Of a stretch of DNA of 22,366 nucleotides, positions 15,411 to 22,158 are shown piece after piece. Position 1 is the first letter of the stretch. Every line of letters starts with the position of its first letter. The notes beneath the pieces were generated by a model that did not search any database, was not told where the DNA came from, and was given only the letters and a program-made list of their open reading frames with translations. Source of the DNA: Acinetobacter parvus DSM 16617 = CIP 108168 (GTDB lineage: Bacteria > Pseudomonadota > Gammaproteobacteria > Pseudomonadales > Moraxellaceae); the NCBI RefSeq assembly GCF_000368025.1, contig NZ_KB849214.1:1-22366 (forward strand), read 5' to 3'. The translations under genes and the position numbers were made by a program.

Positions 15411-15587
15411 ATGAATAAAGAACAAGCTTTAGCTCGGATTGAAAGTTATTTTGTGGCGCATGGTATTTCTACAATGCCAGATTACTACAAGGGGATTATT
15501 GCAGGCTTTCTATCTGCCTGTTCTCTTACTGATGTATTCAGTGATGATGAATTGGTTGCTTTGCAAGATCGTCTTGATAGTCTCTAA
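15411..15587 (+). CDS. Small acidic prophage protein, first gene of the replication module
   Basis: A 58-aa protein, MNKEQALARIESYF to the stop. Its C-terminal half is acidic (TDVFSDDELVALQDRLDSL). I prefer the ATG at 15411 over 15399 because GGGG lies 5-8 bases upstream; the pIII-like gene of the same phage has AGGGG at a similar distance. It ends 2 bases before the replication initiator, so the two are likely co-translated. The family is not recognised. By position it may control replication or copy number, as small proteins before the initiator do in other inoviruses, but nothing in the sequence proves it. Confidence 0.7.
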   Translation: MNKEQALARIESYFVAHGISTMPDYYKGIIAGFLSACSLTDVFSDDELVALQDRLDSL

Positions 15588-15589
15588 TC

Positions 15590-17068
15590 ATGCTAGACAA
15601 AATTGTAATGTGGATACCTGTCAAGACTGATCTTGTTGAATTAACAAGCGACGGTAGACACTGCATTATTTGTTTTGACCTGCTTGACCTGAATCTTAAA
15701 GTTGGCTCTTACGATGTATACAAGGATGAAGATGGGAATGTAAAAACTCAAATCCTGCATCATGTCTGGTCAAAAATCCCCACCTCTCATACTGCCATGT
15801 CATTCAAGCTGTTCCATGATGTTCCTGGGCATCCGTATGTGGAACTGAAATGTTCACCTGCCAAGATCATGCAAGGGCATAACGTATACGGCACTGACTG
15901 GATAGAAGAGGGTGCTTTGGAAATGTTGGGCTTCTTGGCTCAATCAAACCCTGCGCTTTATGACATCCTCGATGTCGGCATGACTGAGGTTAAGCAACTC
16001 GACGCAACCTACTCATTCCGTTTTCGTGATGACCGAGAAGCTGAAAAGGTTCTGGCCTTGATGCGGAATGTCTCAACACAGCACATCCGCAAATCCACCA
16101 AAGATGCCATGTTCAAGAATACGCTGTATTTCGGTTCTGAACGTTGCAAGCGTTTTGCCCGTAAAGTGTATGTGAAGTCCAATGAGTTCCACGAACAATT
16201 ACAGGAACAAATCAAGCTTGCCAAGGCAAATGACAAATGTGCCCAGCGTGTCGTTAAGGTCATGTCCGATCCTGAACTACAGGCCTTTGCACGTGGTCTA
16301 TTAAGATTTGAAACAGGCATCAAAGCCTACGTTATGAAAGAACTCGATATCCCAACTAATTTATTCCAGCTTATCCGTTACCAAAAATCCAATCCCAATT
16401 TTTTACAAGACATCTGGCTTAAAGCAAATCGTCAATTATTCCAAGCATTTGAGGGTACAAACATGAAAGTATCTGACCATGAAACTGTATTTAAAAATAT
16501 TCTTGCCGTTCACCAAACCGTATCCACTGAAAAGAAAATCTGTACAAGAAAGGTCGATGAACTCATGGAGTTTTACCTCCTACTGGAGAGCATTGGCCAC
16601 AATGAAACCAAAAAGAAATATACCCACAAGCGTTTCCTCAACCTTGCAGCGGACCTGATTGATGCGGGCTTTAGTGGCACATACCTCCAGCGCCTACATG
16701 AGAAGCCGTCACAGAACTTTTCCCGTTTTGACGTCTATATCCAGATATTCAAGGCTTTCAGGAAAGAAATCCCTGCGGGCACGGTGTCAGACCGTAAGGC
16801 TCGGAATATCGAGCGTTTCTACTATGACATTGAAAAATTTGGCTTTGATGAAATGCGAACTAAATATAGCAAAGCTCAATTCTGTAAATTGGTAGCAGCT
16901 TTAGAAAAGTGTGGTTATTCAAAAGTTTATATCCAAAACCTACATGTCCAGTCAAGCAACAACGTTATCCCATTTATCAAAATGTTCGAAATGAAATTTG
17001 AAGATCAGCTACCGCCAAACTTTATCGAACCCGTTTCAACGTTCAGTTATCAACTACGTACCGCATAA
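15590..17068 (+). CDS. Phage replication initiation protein (gene II/X, CRI family)
   Basis: A 492-aa protein with the features of inovirus rolling-circle initiators of the Phage_CRI/gene X group. The N-terminal part begins MLDKIVMWIPVKTDLVEL. A LKCSPAKIMQGHNVYGT block follows (about residues 84-100), typical of this group. The central region GLLRFETGIKAYVMKELDI matches the gene-X-like part. The C-terminal 150 residues are helical and carry two related helical repeats (KKKYTHKRFLNLAADLIDAGFS and MRTKYSKAQFCKLVAALEKCGYS). It should nick the double-stranded replicative form at the plus origin. Codon use is visibly more GC-rich than in the adhesin gene downstream, suggesting mosaic origin. The start is close-coupled to the preceding small gene. 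Confidence 0.88.
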   Translation: MLDKIVMWIPVKTDLVELTSDGRHCIICFDLLDLNLKVGSYDVYKDEDGNVKTQILHHVWSKIPTSHTAMSFKLFHDVPGHPYVELKCSPAKIMQGHNVYGTDWIEEGALEMLGFLAQSNPALYDILDVGMTEVKQLDATYSFRFRDDREAEKVLALMRNVSTQHIRKSTKDAMFKNTLYFGSERCKRFARKVYVKSNEFHEQLQEQIKLAKANDKCAQRVVKVMSDPELQAFARGLLRFETGIKAYVMKELDIPTNLFQLIRYQKSNPNFLQDIWLKANRQLFQAFEGTNMKVSDHETVFKNILAVHQTVSTEKKICTRKVDELMEFYLLLESIGHNETKKKYTHKRFLNLAADLIDAGFSGTYLQRLHEKPSQNFSRFDVYIQIFKAFRKEIPAGTVSDRKARNIERFYYDIEKFGFDEMRTKYSKAQFCKLVAALEKCGYSKVYIQNLHVQSSNNVIPFIKMFEMKFEDQLPPNFIEPVSTFSYQLRTA

Positions 17069-17078
17069 GGTGAATACC

Positions 17079-17396
17079 ATGTCTCAATTAATCTTTAAAG
17101 CAAAACTACTCGATATCCTAACCTCAGTGGGTGACAAGGGCGAACTCAAGATGCGTCTTGTTTTCAAGTCCCAAAAATATGATAAGGGTTTGGATGAAAT
17201 TGTCCCTTGTTCTCAAAATGTCTCTGTTATTTCAGATCATCATCATATGAAAGACTTTTACATGTCATTCAAAGGTCGTGAAATCTATCTGCCAGTTGAG
17301 TTATCAACCCAAATGAATGGCATGAACATATTTTATAAAACCACTGGAGATGGCAAGCCTCTCCAGTTGGAAGAAAAAGCGGTTAAAGCTGCATAA
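17079..17396 (+). CDS. Inovirus ssDNA-binding (gene V-like) protein
   Basis: A 105-aa protein starting MSQLIFKAKLLDILTSVGDKG, 10 bases after the initiator stop with AAGGTGA before the ATG. It lies between the replication and structural modules, where phages of this group encode their gene V-type single-strand binding protein. The beta-rich composition and length (about 80-145 aa in the family) fit, but no decisive motif is visible, so the function rests mainly on position. An in-frame ATG at 16998 inside the initiator gene would add 27 residues and is not credible. Confidence 0.65.
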   Translation: MSQLIFKAKLLDILTSVGDKGELKMRLVFKSQKYDKGLDEIVPCSQNVSVISDHHHMKDFYMSFKGREIYLPVELSTQMNGMNIFYKTTGDGKPLQLEEKAVKAA

Positions 17397-17408
17397 GGAA
17401 TCTAAGAA

Positions 17409-17585
17409 ATGGCACTGGTTTGCAATCAACTCGACTCGACAACTAACCAGTGCCTTGAATGGGTAGAAATGCCCACTGTGCTGCCGAAGCTCACACTAGT
17501 AGAGGGTAATACCATTGGTTTTGCTTGTCTAATGGTGTTTGCAACGGTCTTTGTAATCAAGAAGTGCATCAAAGCACTACATTAA
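17409..17585 (+). CDS. Small membrane coat-like protein of the prophage
   Basis: A 58-aa protein, MALVCNQLDSTTNQCLEWVE onward, with three cysteines in total. Two lie in the N-terminal part (a CNQLDSTTNQC pair likely forming a periplasmic disulphide) and the third in the single membrane helix, about residues 34-52 (NTIGFACLMVFATVFVIKK); a fourth Cys follows in KKCIKALH, where the tail is basic. It directly precedes the major coat gene, as the small minor coat proteins (pVII/pIX-like) do in related phages. Translation begins 12 bases after the previous stop with AAGGA upstream. Confidence 0.72.
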   Translation: MALVCNQLDSTTNQCLEWVEMPTVLPKLTLVEGNTIGFACLMVFATVFVIKKCIKALH

Positions 17586-17597
17586 AAGGAGTCCATC

Positions 17598-17867
17598 ATG
17601 GACAAATTAACCCAAGATCAAGTAAATGAAGCAATGAACAAAACCTATGGCAACCCTGCTGCTTTTGCTGCTGCTGTGAAGAAATATGGCTTTGGTATTG
17701 CTGTATCTGCTGCGCTTATGAGCAACGCTAATGCTGCACCAATTGACGTTACATCAGTGGTTGGAACCATCACAGATGGCGTGACAACTGTAAGCTCTAT
17801 TGGGCTTGCTGTGCTGTCTTTAGTTGTAGTTATCAAAGTGTTCAAGTGGGCACGATCAGCAATGTAA
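17598..17867 (+). CDS. Major coat protein precursor (pVIII-like)
   Basis: An 89-aa precursor. The leader is unusually long, with cleavage expected after SNANA (about residue 46), which leaves a mature peptide of about 43 residues. The mature part has the pVIII layout: a short polar/acidic N-terminus (APIDVTS), a hydrophobic middle (IGLAVLSLVVVI) and a basic C-terminus (KVFKWARSAM) that would line the virion DNA. AAGGAG precedes the start by 8-13 bases, the strongest ribosome binding site of the phage. A terminator directly behind the gene would enrich its transcript, as expected for a protein needed in thousands of copies. Confidence 0.92.
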   Translation: MDKLTQDQVNEAMNKTYGNPAAFAAAVKKYGFGIAVSAALMSNANAAPIDVTSVVGTITDGVTTVSSIGLAVLSLVVVIKVFKWARSAM

Positions 17868-17872
17868 TAACG

Positions 17873-17900
17873 ATGCCCTCGTTTGAGGGCATTTCTTTTT
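17873..17900 (+). terminator. Terminator between the coat and adsorption genes
   Basis: ATGCCCTC, GTTT loop, GAGGGCAT, then TTCTTTTT: a perfect 8-bp stem with a T-rich tail, 5 bases after the major coat stop. The same position holds the central terminator of Ff-type phages. Confidence 0.92.
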
Positions 17901-17942
17901 AACTGGGTGAAATATGGACATAGAAAGTTTAGGGGCATATAT

Positions 17943-19220
17943 ATGCATAATCATGTGGCTAATCGTGGGCGCAAGGCTCTTTTAAAACAAATCTTCTCTG
18001 TATTTCTTATATTTACGCTTTACTTCAATTGTTTTAATTCTGCTTATGCTGCTGGTGGTTTTGCTCCTTGGTCTATTACAAATACAGTTGTTCAAGGTGC
18101 TTCTACAGTGCTGACAGGTACGAAAGAAGTCATTTTGAATGGTGCAAAAAAAATAGCTACTGGTACAGCAAAGATTACACCTACGGCTGCTCAGGTCTCG
18201 AAAGTACTAGCGCGTGGCGCTGCTGGTTATGCTTTATCAGTAGCAGTGCAACAATTGCTTGGCGCTGTTGATTGGGTTCTTGATCCTGCGAATAATCGAA
18301 TTACTTACGTTGATCCTAACGTAAAAAGTCCTGCTGATAAATATTGTCAAGAACAAGCTGCAATTAAGTACGGTGCTGGTAGTGAATGGGCGAAAAAAGC
18401 TGTTTATGCTAAAGTTGGTCTTTATGCTGGTTATTGTATTTTATCTGATAATCCAAATTTTCCTTTATTCCCAGCTGGGACTCAAAATACTACTATTCCT
18501 GAAGAAGATAGAAAATCAATTCCTTTAGATACTGTTGCTCAACAGGTTATTTCTAATGCTGAAAATGGAGATACTAACGCACAAGTAGCAACAACTGCTG
18601 CTGCTGCTGACATTATCAATGATGCTCAAACAGACAATACAAAAGCCCGTCCTATTATCAATCAACTTGAAAATACGCAATCTATTCCTACAGATCAGAC
18701 AGCAAAAGGTGATGCTGTACCTAAAGAAAATGCGAATACTGAAAATCCCAGCTCGTCGGTAGCTGCCCCTGCAACAGATTTAACTTTAGATTTTCCGATT
18801 TTCTGTGACTGGGCGCCAAGTATTTGTCAAGCTGCTAAATGGGTCATTACACAGCCACAAGTATGGGCTGATGCTGTTACAGATTCTTGGGACTGGACTA
18901 AAACAAAATATGAAGCTGCTGTGACATCAATTACAGACTTCTTTAAAAATGAACCTAATCCTGATTCTGATAATAGTCTGCCAGTCCAAGACATACCTTT
19001 GCCAGAACTAAATACGGGCACATTTAAAGCAACTGCAGGCTGTCCTGCACCTATTCCCATAAATATCACAATTGGCACAAAAGGTACTGGATCAATTAGT
19101 TATGAACCTATTTGTCAGTTTGCTTCGAAATGGTCTTTTGTTGCTCCGCTAATAGGCTTTCTATCAGGTGCAATGATTCTTGTTGGGGTTGGCCGTAAAG
19201 GTGAGGATTCAGAGATATGA
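17943..19220 (+). CDS. TspB/pIII-like adsorption protein
   Basis: A 425-aa secreted protein anchored in the inner membrane until assembly. It has a basic N-terminus and signal peptide ending at SAYA (about residue 36), an Ala/Thr-rich middle with low-complexity AATTAAAADI-like stretches, and a Pro-rich linker. A C-terminal block GCPAPIPINIT ... ISYEPICQFASKWSFVAPLIGFLSG with paired cysteines and a membrane helix matches the TspB C-terminal type found in Neisseria and other inoviruses. It should sit at the virion tip and bind the host receptor, probably a pilus. I chose the ATG at 17943 because AGGGG lies 8-12 bases upstream; a start at 17883 would overlap the terminator. Confidence 0.85.
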   Translation: MHNHVANRGRKALLKQIFSVFLIFTLYFNCFNSAYAAGGFAPWSITNTVVQGASTVLTGTKEVILNGAKKIATGTAKITPTAAQVSKVLARGAAGYALSVAVQQLLGAVDWVLDPANNRITYVDPNVKSPADKYCQEQAAIKYGAGSEWAKKAVYAKVGLYAGYCILSDNPNFPLFPAGTQNTTIPEEDRKSIPLDTVAQQVISNAENGDTNAQVATTAAAADIINDAQTDNTKARPIINQLENTQSIPTDQTAKGDAVPKENANTENPSSSVAAPATDLTLDFPIFCDWAPSICQAAKWVITQPQVWADAVTDSWDWTKTKYEAAVTSITDFFKNEPNPDSDNSLPVQDIPLPELNTGTFKATAGCPAPIPINITIGTKGTGSISYEPICQFASKWSFVAPLIGFLSGAMILVGVGRKGEDSEI

Positions 19221-19507
19221 GCTTGAAATCAATACTTGTATCTGTCGCAGATGCAACATTATCAAAAACAGGAAAATCACTTTTAAAGGGTTTGGGTTTA
19301 GGGGTGTTTTCTAGTGCTGTTGTACTCACTTTGTTTAATCAATTGATTTCTTACGCTCAAACTGAGTGGGGCAAAATGTCTGCTGACGTATTGCAGATAC
19401 TTGCCCTGGGCAATATTGACTACGGGCTGTCAATCATTGTTGGGGCATGTGTTCTCAAGGTTACATTGATGATTAACAAGGTCTCTTTAGGAAAGGCATC
19501 AAGCTAA
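19217..19507 (+). CDS. DUF2523/pVI-like minor coat protein
   Basis: A 96-aa membrane protein that overlaps the adsorption gene by 4 bases (ATGA) and the zot gene by 1 base. It has two or three hydrophobic stretches (LGVFSSAVVLTLFNQL and YGLSIIVGACVLKVTLMI). The phrase LGNIDYGLSIIVGA is characteristic of the DUF2523 family, which sits between the adsorption protein and Zot in many inoviruses and is taken to be the pVI equivalent capping the virion end. Confidence 0.85.
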   Translation: MSLKSILVSVADATLSKTGKSLLKGLGLGVFSSAVVLTLFNQLISYAQTEWGKMSADVLQILALGNIDYGLSIIVGACVLKVTLMINKVSLGKASS

Positions 19508-20715
19508 TGGCTATTTATTTAATTGTTGGGCAGCCACGACACGGAAAAAGCCAATTTGCTGCTAAAATGGCTTATGAATATCACGAAAAAAACATTGAGA
19601 TTCAAAAACGTATAGATTCTGGAAAGTTTAATCCTGAAACGGACATTGTGCGACAAATTTACTCAGATATTGAGGGTCATGCAGAAAAGTGTGACTTTAT
19701 AAAACTTGCACCAAAAGATTGGCGTGATGTTCCTGATAATTCCATTATTTTTATGGATGAAATACATAAAAGGCCTGAATATACTGATAATGATGGCAAA
19801 ATGTCTCAAAATCCCATGATTGTTGATTTAACAACGCATGGGCATCAAAATAAAGACATTATCTTGATGACTCAAGACCCACAAAGACTAAACAAGGGTA
19901 TTAGAGCATTAGTTGAAAAAATGTACTTGGTTAAACGACCAGTTCAAAAACCTAATTTTGCTACTATCTATGAATTTGAAAGATGGCTTCGTGATCCGTG
20001 GCAAGCTGCTGCATCAACACGTACTGTTAATTATCAGGACAGCTATAAATTCTTCTATAAGAAAAAATGGCAAGACATGTACACCAGTGCATCTGCTCAT
20101 ACTTCAGTACAGTTCAAAATACAAAGTAAGTTCATTTACGCAATCATTGCCATTGTGGTTTTAATGTCTGCGTCATGGTTTCTGTTTACAAAGTCGGGCG
20201 GTGACAAGCTCGCACGTAATGCCATAGGTGGCATGACAGGGCAAAAACCTACTGAAGAAAATAAAAGTCAATCGACTCAGAGTACGCAATCTGTCCCCAG
20301 TGGTACCCAGAATTTAGATACAGAATGCAGAAAAGGCGCAAATGTTGAAAAACCTGAATGTGTAAAATGGTTTGATCAGATTACCAAAAATGGTTCTTCG
20401 GTTTCCCCTGGGGAGAATGGCCATACAACTGTTGCATATAATCCAGCTCAACCGTTTGATAATGACATACAAAACCATGTTTCTTATGAAGTTACGGCAA
20501 AACCATTATTTAGTGGTTGTATGAAAACAGGTAGTAAATATCAAGCATATACACAACAAGGGACAAAACTTGATGTATCACAAGCCGACTGTCAGCGTCT
20601 CATTGAGAACAACGACAGACCTTTTAATTACTTTGTCAATAATCGGACTGATATGTCGAGTACAGAGATGCAGCGAAGCGAAGTTTCTACACAGACAAAC
20701 CAGCCGACCCTTTAA
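19507..20715 (+). CDS. zot: Zonular occludens toxin (Zot)/pI-family phage assembly ATPase
   Basis: A 402-aa inner-membrane ATPase needed for virion extrusion. The Walker A motif GQPRHGKS is at residues 8-15 and the Walker B motif IIFMDE at 80-85. TTHGHQNKDIILMTQDP follows (the family's HG/Q sensor region). A single membrane helix lies at about 208-228, and the periplasmic C-terminal domain has paired cysteines (DTECRKGANVEKPEC and SGCMKTGSKYQAYTQQGT...DC). The domain order is that of inovirus Zot proteins. Despite the name, toxin activity is documented only for some Vibrio members. It starts at the TAATG overlap with the pVI-like gene and is followed by a terminator. Confidence 0.95.
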   Translation: MAIYLIVGQPRHGKSQFAAKMAYEYHEKNIEIQKRIDSGKFNPETDIVRQIYSDIEGHAEKCDFIKLAPKDWRDVPDNSIIFMDEIHKRPEYTDNDGKMSQNPMIVDLTTHGHQNKDIILMTQDPQRLNKGIRALVEKMYLVKRPVQKPNFATIYEFERWLRDPWQAAASTRTVNYQDSYKFFYKKKWQDMYTSASAHTSVQFKIQSKFIYAIIAIVVLMSASWFLFTKSGGDKLARNAIGGMTGQKPTEENKSQSTQSTQSVPSGTQNLDTECRKGANVEKPECVKWFDQITKNGSSVSPGENGHTTVAYNPAQPFDNDIQNHVSYEVTAKPLFSGCMKTGSKYQAYTQQGTKLDVSQADCQRLIENNDRPFNYFVNNRTDMSSTEMQRSEVSTQTNQPTL

Positions 20716-20741
20716 GATTTCCCGCAACGATGTACAACCCG

Positions 20742-20762
20742 GGGCGATCAACGCCCTTTTTT
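20742..20762 (+). terminator. Terminator after zot
   Basis: GGGCG, ATCAA loop, CGCCC and T6: a short but GC-only stem with an ideal T-tract, 27 bases behind the zot stop. It closes the structural operon. Confidence 0.9.
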
Positions 20763-21053
20763 ATTGCCATTGCAAAAATAGGGCAGAGATCATTAATTCA
20801 AAAACACGATAAAAAATAAATAATGATAGAAATAAAATGTTTGACAATCTTATTACGACAAATAATGACGTTACAAGATCAAATATTCATCATAAGCAAA
20901 ACATGTGCCAATAGTGTTTTGTCAATATATATTGTGTATTTTAAGATGAAAGGTTATTTCACGCCTTGCCACAATTCATCAAAATCATGCTCTATGCCTC
21001 GTTGCGTATGATCTTGGCATGGCGTTATTGGTTCTTGCTGCGAGAATTATATT
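20763..21053. other. Gene-poor AT-rich segment between the zot terminator and the cargo block
   Basis: No credible gene is seen in these 291 bases. A 62-codon plus-strand frame at 20823 has no ribosome binding site and unlikely composition. On the minus strand, an open stretch without a start (20954-21046) reads like a protein C-terminus (IEHDFDELWQGVK before the stop). It could be the decayed end of a gene cut by the cargo block, but at about 30 codons it may be chance. Confidence 0.4.
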
Positions 21054-21081
21054 TATGGCTATTCGGAATAAGGTGTGGAAA
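21054..21081 (+). repeat. 28-bp inverted repeat, left end of the cargo block
   Basis: TATGGCTATTCGGAATAA, then G, then GTGTGGAAA. Its reverse complement occurs at 21792-21819 with a single mismatch, giving 27 of 28 identical bases. It contains the near-palindrome TATTCGGAATA. Confidence 0.9.
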
Positions 21082-21121
21082 CTGCCATTTGTTGGTAATT
21101 CAAAATAATTCCAATTAACTC

Positions 21122-21150
21122 TTGTTTTGTGAGCGGTCACACTTTATAAT
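21122..21150 (+). promoter_or_regulatory. Promoter of the cargo genes with an operator-like palindrome
   Basis: TTGTTT (-35 like, 21122-21127), a 17-base spacer and a perfect TATAAT (21145-21150). The spacer holds GTGAGCGGTCAC (21129-21140), a GTGA-N4-TCAC palindrome where a bound dimer would block polymerase. AAGGAG at 21163-21168 serves the first gene. Confidence 0.75.
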
Positions 21151-21175
21151 TAACACATAGACAAGGAGATTGATA

Positions 21176-21598
21176 ATGAAATTATTCCACACAAGCCCAA
21201 ACAAAATTGAGAAAGTTTCTAAGTTTGGTAACTTTGATGATTGCTTATTCTTCTCTACAAATGTTTATGAAATGTCAGCAGGTGAAACTATCACTTACTC
21301 AATTAATGCTGATGATATGCGCTTTATCGATGCTTCTGATTTGCATGATAGTGAAGTCATAGCGGAAATTGCTGAACGATTTGAGATTGATTTAGATGAT
21401 GCAGAAAGCTTATTAGATGGCTCAGATAGTGTTTGGAATCATGACTTTGCTGATGCTGAAAACGATTGGTTCATTCAAGCTAAACGTGGTGAATGTGCTA
21501 AAAGAATGGGCTTTGATGGTTGTAAAGATCATGATGAGCAAGGTGTGGTTTACATCATCCCAATGCTCAATCGTGAATCAATCTTAGTTGAGGAGTAA
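21176..21598 (+). CDS. Very acidic ADP-ribosyltransferase-like protein, candidate toxin or anti-defence factor
   Basis: A 140-aa cytosolic protein with 32 Asp/Glu against 12 Lys/Arg. The N-terminus LFHTSPNKIEKV (His5), then LFFSTNVYEMS (Tyr31), and near the end AKRMGFDGCKDHDEQGVVYIIP resemble the ends of ART-type (ART-PolyVal-like) ADP-ribosyltransferase folds, which begin with a hHGTS-like strand and end with a GYDG...vv-f-p pattern. The expected catalytic Glu is not evident, so activity is uncertain. The second idea is a DNA-mimic or anti-defence protein, because of its charge. It starts at the ATG at 21176, 7 bases after AAGGAG, and is coupled to the ribbon-helix-helix-like gene. I infer a regulated pair; the function is unproven. 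Confidence 0.6.
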   Translation: MKLFHTSPNKIEKVSKFGNFDDCLFFSTNVYEMSAGETITYSINADDMRFIDASDLHDSEVIAEIAERFEIDLDDAESLLDGSDSVWNHDFADAENDWFIQAKRGECAKRMGFDGCKDHDEQGVVYIIPMLNRESILVEE

Positions 21599-21603
21599 TT
21601 AAA

Positions 21604-21786
21604 ATGGCTCAGACAGCAGCAGAGCGCAAAGCTAAACAACGTCAAGAAATGTTAGACAAAGGCTTTGTTCGCAAAGACCTTTGGTTATCAAAAGAAAGTC
21701 TTGATTTGATCGAAAAATATAAAACAGAAAATAACTTAAAGTCGAACGATGATGCGCTTAATCAATTATTAAAGGCTCTAAATTAA
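21604..21786 (+). CDS. Ribbon-helix-helix-like small protein, candidate antitoxin/autorepressor
   Basis: A 60-aa protein with a very basic N-terminus (AAERKAKQRQEMLDKGF). It then has a strand RKDLWLS, helix KESLDLIEKYKTEN and helix KSNDDALNQLLKAL, the beta-alpha-alpha shape of ribbon-helix-helix DNA-binding proteins. The gene starts 5 bases after the acidic protein's stop, with GAGGAG at its end serving as ribosome binding site. Its basic charge contrasts with its acidic partner, which would suit a complex. It probably binds the GTGA-N4-TCAC palindrome in the shared promoter. Having the putative antitoxin second is the reverse of the most common order but is known in some modules. Confidence 0.68.
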   Translation: MAQTAAERKAKQRQEMLDKGFVRKDLWLSKESLDLIEKYKTENNLKSNDDALNQLLKALN

Positions 21787-21794
21787 GAGCCTTT
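21771..21794 (+). terminator. Hairpin at the end of the cargo genes
   Basis: AAAGGCTCT, AAATTA loop, AGAGCCTTT: a perfect 9-bp stem overlapping the last codons and stop of the second cargo gene and the first bases of the right inverted repeat. The T-tract is short (TTTCC), so termination may be partial. Confidence 0.6.
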
Positions 21795-21819
21795 CCACAC
21801 GTTATTCCGAATAGCCATA
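21792..21819 (-). repeat. 28-bp inverted repeat, right end of the cargo block
   Basis: TTTCCACAC, G, TTATTCCGAATAGCCATA. This is the reverse complement of 21054-21081 apart from one position (G/C at 21801). Confidence 0.9.
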
Positions 21820-21864
21820 TTTATGTGCTTAAATTTGACCATCCTTGCCCTGATTACAAAATCC

Positions 21865-21885
21865 TCCCTCATGTTCTATGAGGGA
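21865..21885. other. Small hairpin before the origin candidate
   Basis: TCCCTCAT, GTTCT loop, ATGAGGGA: a perfect 8-bp stem with no T-tract. It may be part of a structured origin or packaging region with the larger hairpin that starts 9 bases downstream. Confidence 0.5.
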
Positions 21886-21893
21886 TTAACCAT

Positions 21894-21963
21894 AAAAGCC
21901 TTTCAGGGGAATTGTCGTGCCCGAGCAGTGCGCAGGGTCGACAAGGCGTAGTCTAAGGCTTTT
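21894..21963 (+). other. Long hairpin, candidate plus-strand origin or packaging signal
   Basis: AAAAGCCTT (21894-21902) pairs with AAGGCTTTT (21955-21963). Inside, TTGTCG (21912-21917) pairs with CGACAA (21939-21944) and CCC with GGG (21920-21922, 21935-21937), giving a nested structure of 70 bases that is GC-rich in its centre. Gene II-type initiators nick next to such hairpins. The unpaired GGCGTAGTCT part (21945-21954) is a possible nick region. Assignment is by structure and by the absence of another such site in the non-coding part of the phage, apart from the hairpin at the attachment site. Confidence 0.5.
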
Positions 21964-21976
21964 AATATGGTGGTCT

Positions 21977-22156
21977 ATGAACACGGATAAACTAATCACA
22001 ATGCTTGACTCGTATCTCGAGTTGCTCCAGGAGCAAAATGCACCTGACGAACAGATCACAGAGGTTAAGTTGATGGTATGGGCAATACAGCAGGATATGA
22101 AACTGCAACGGTTCATTAATAACCTGACGGTCAGCAACTCATATTATAGGCGTTAG
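21977..22156 (+). CDS. Small helical prophage protein next to the attachment region
   Basis: A 59-aa protein, MNTDKLITMLDSYLELLQEQ onward, predicted to be almost entirely helical and amphipathic, with no membrane segment. An in-frame ATG at 21917 would give 79 residues but would place the start inside the long hairpin, so I prefer 21977. No strong ribosome binding site precedes it. The stop lies 2 bases before the first dif-like site. I do not recognise the family. The coding look (Leu/Gln/Asp heptad-like spacing) is moderate evidence that it is real. Confidence 0.5.
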   Translation: MNTDKLITMLDSYLELLQEQNAPDEQITEVKLMVWAIQQDMKLQRFINNLTVSNSYYRR

Positions 22157-22158
22157 GA

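Larger units (their letters stand above)
21054..21819 (+). mobile_element. Inverted-repeat-bounded two-gene cargo block (putative toxin-antitoxin-like module)
   Basis: A 766-bp block bounded by 28-bp inverted repeats and carrying its own promoter, two co-oriented genes 5 bases apart and a hairpin at the end. It lies after the zot terminator, outside the core phage gene set, where inoviruses carry accessory genes. No transposase is encoded. Movement, if any, would need enzymes in trans or homologous/site-specific exchange between repeats. No target-site duplication was recognised outside the repeats. Confidence 0.6.

Noticed and set aside
20823..21011. 62-codon plus-strand frame between zot and the cargo block
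   Set aside because: No ribosome binding site, odd composition and no hydropathy or domain pattern; treated as chance in AT-rich DNA.
20954..21046. Minus-strand protein remnant ending HDFDELWQGVK
   Set aside because: An open stretch of about 30 codons without a start codon is within chance expectation; noted only in the intergenic entry.
21054..21081. 28-bp inverted repeats as plasmid-type pdif (XerCD) sites bounding a dif module
   Set aside because: Length, inverted orientation and the AATAAGGTGT stretch recall Acinetobacter pdif modules, but no XerD arm like TTATGTTAAAT follows the spacer position. Only one arm is loosely similar, so I do not call it a Xer site.
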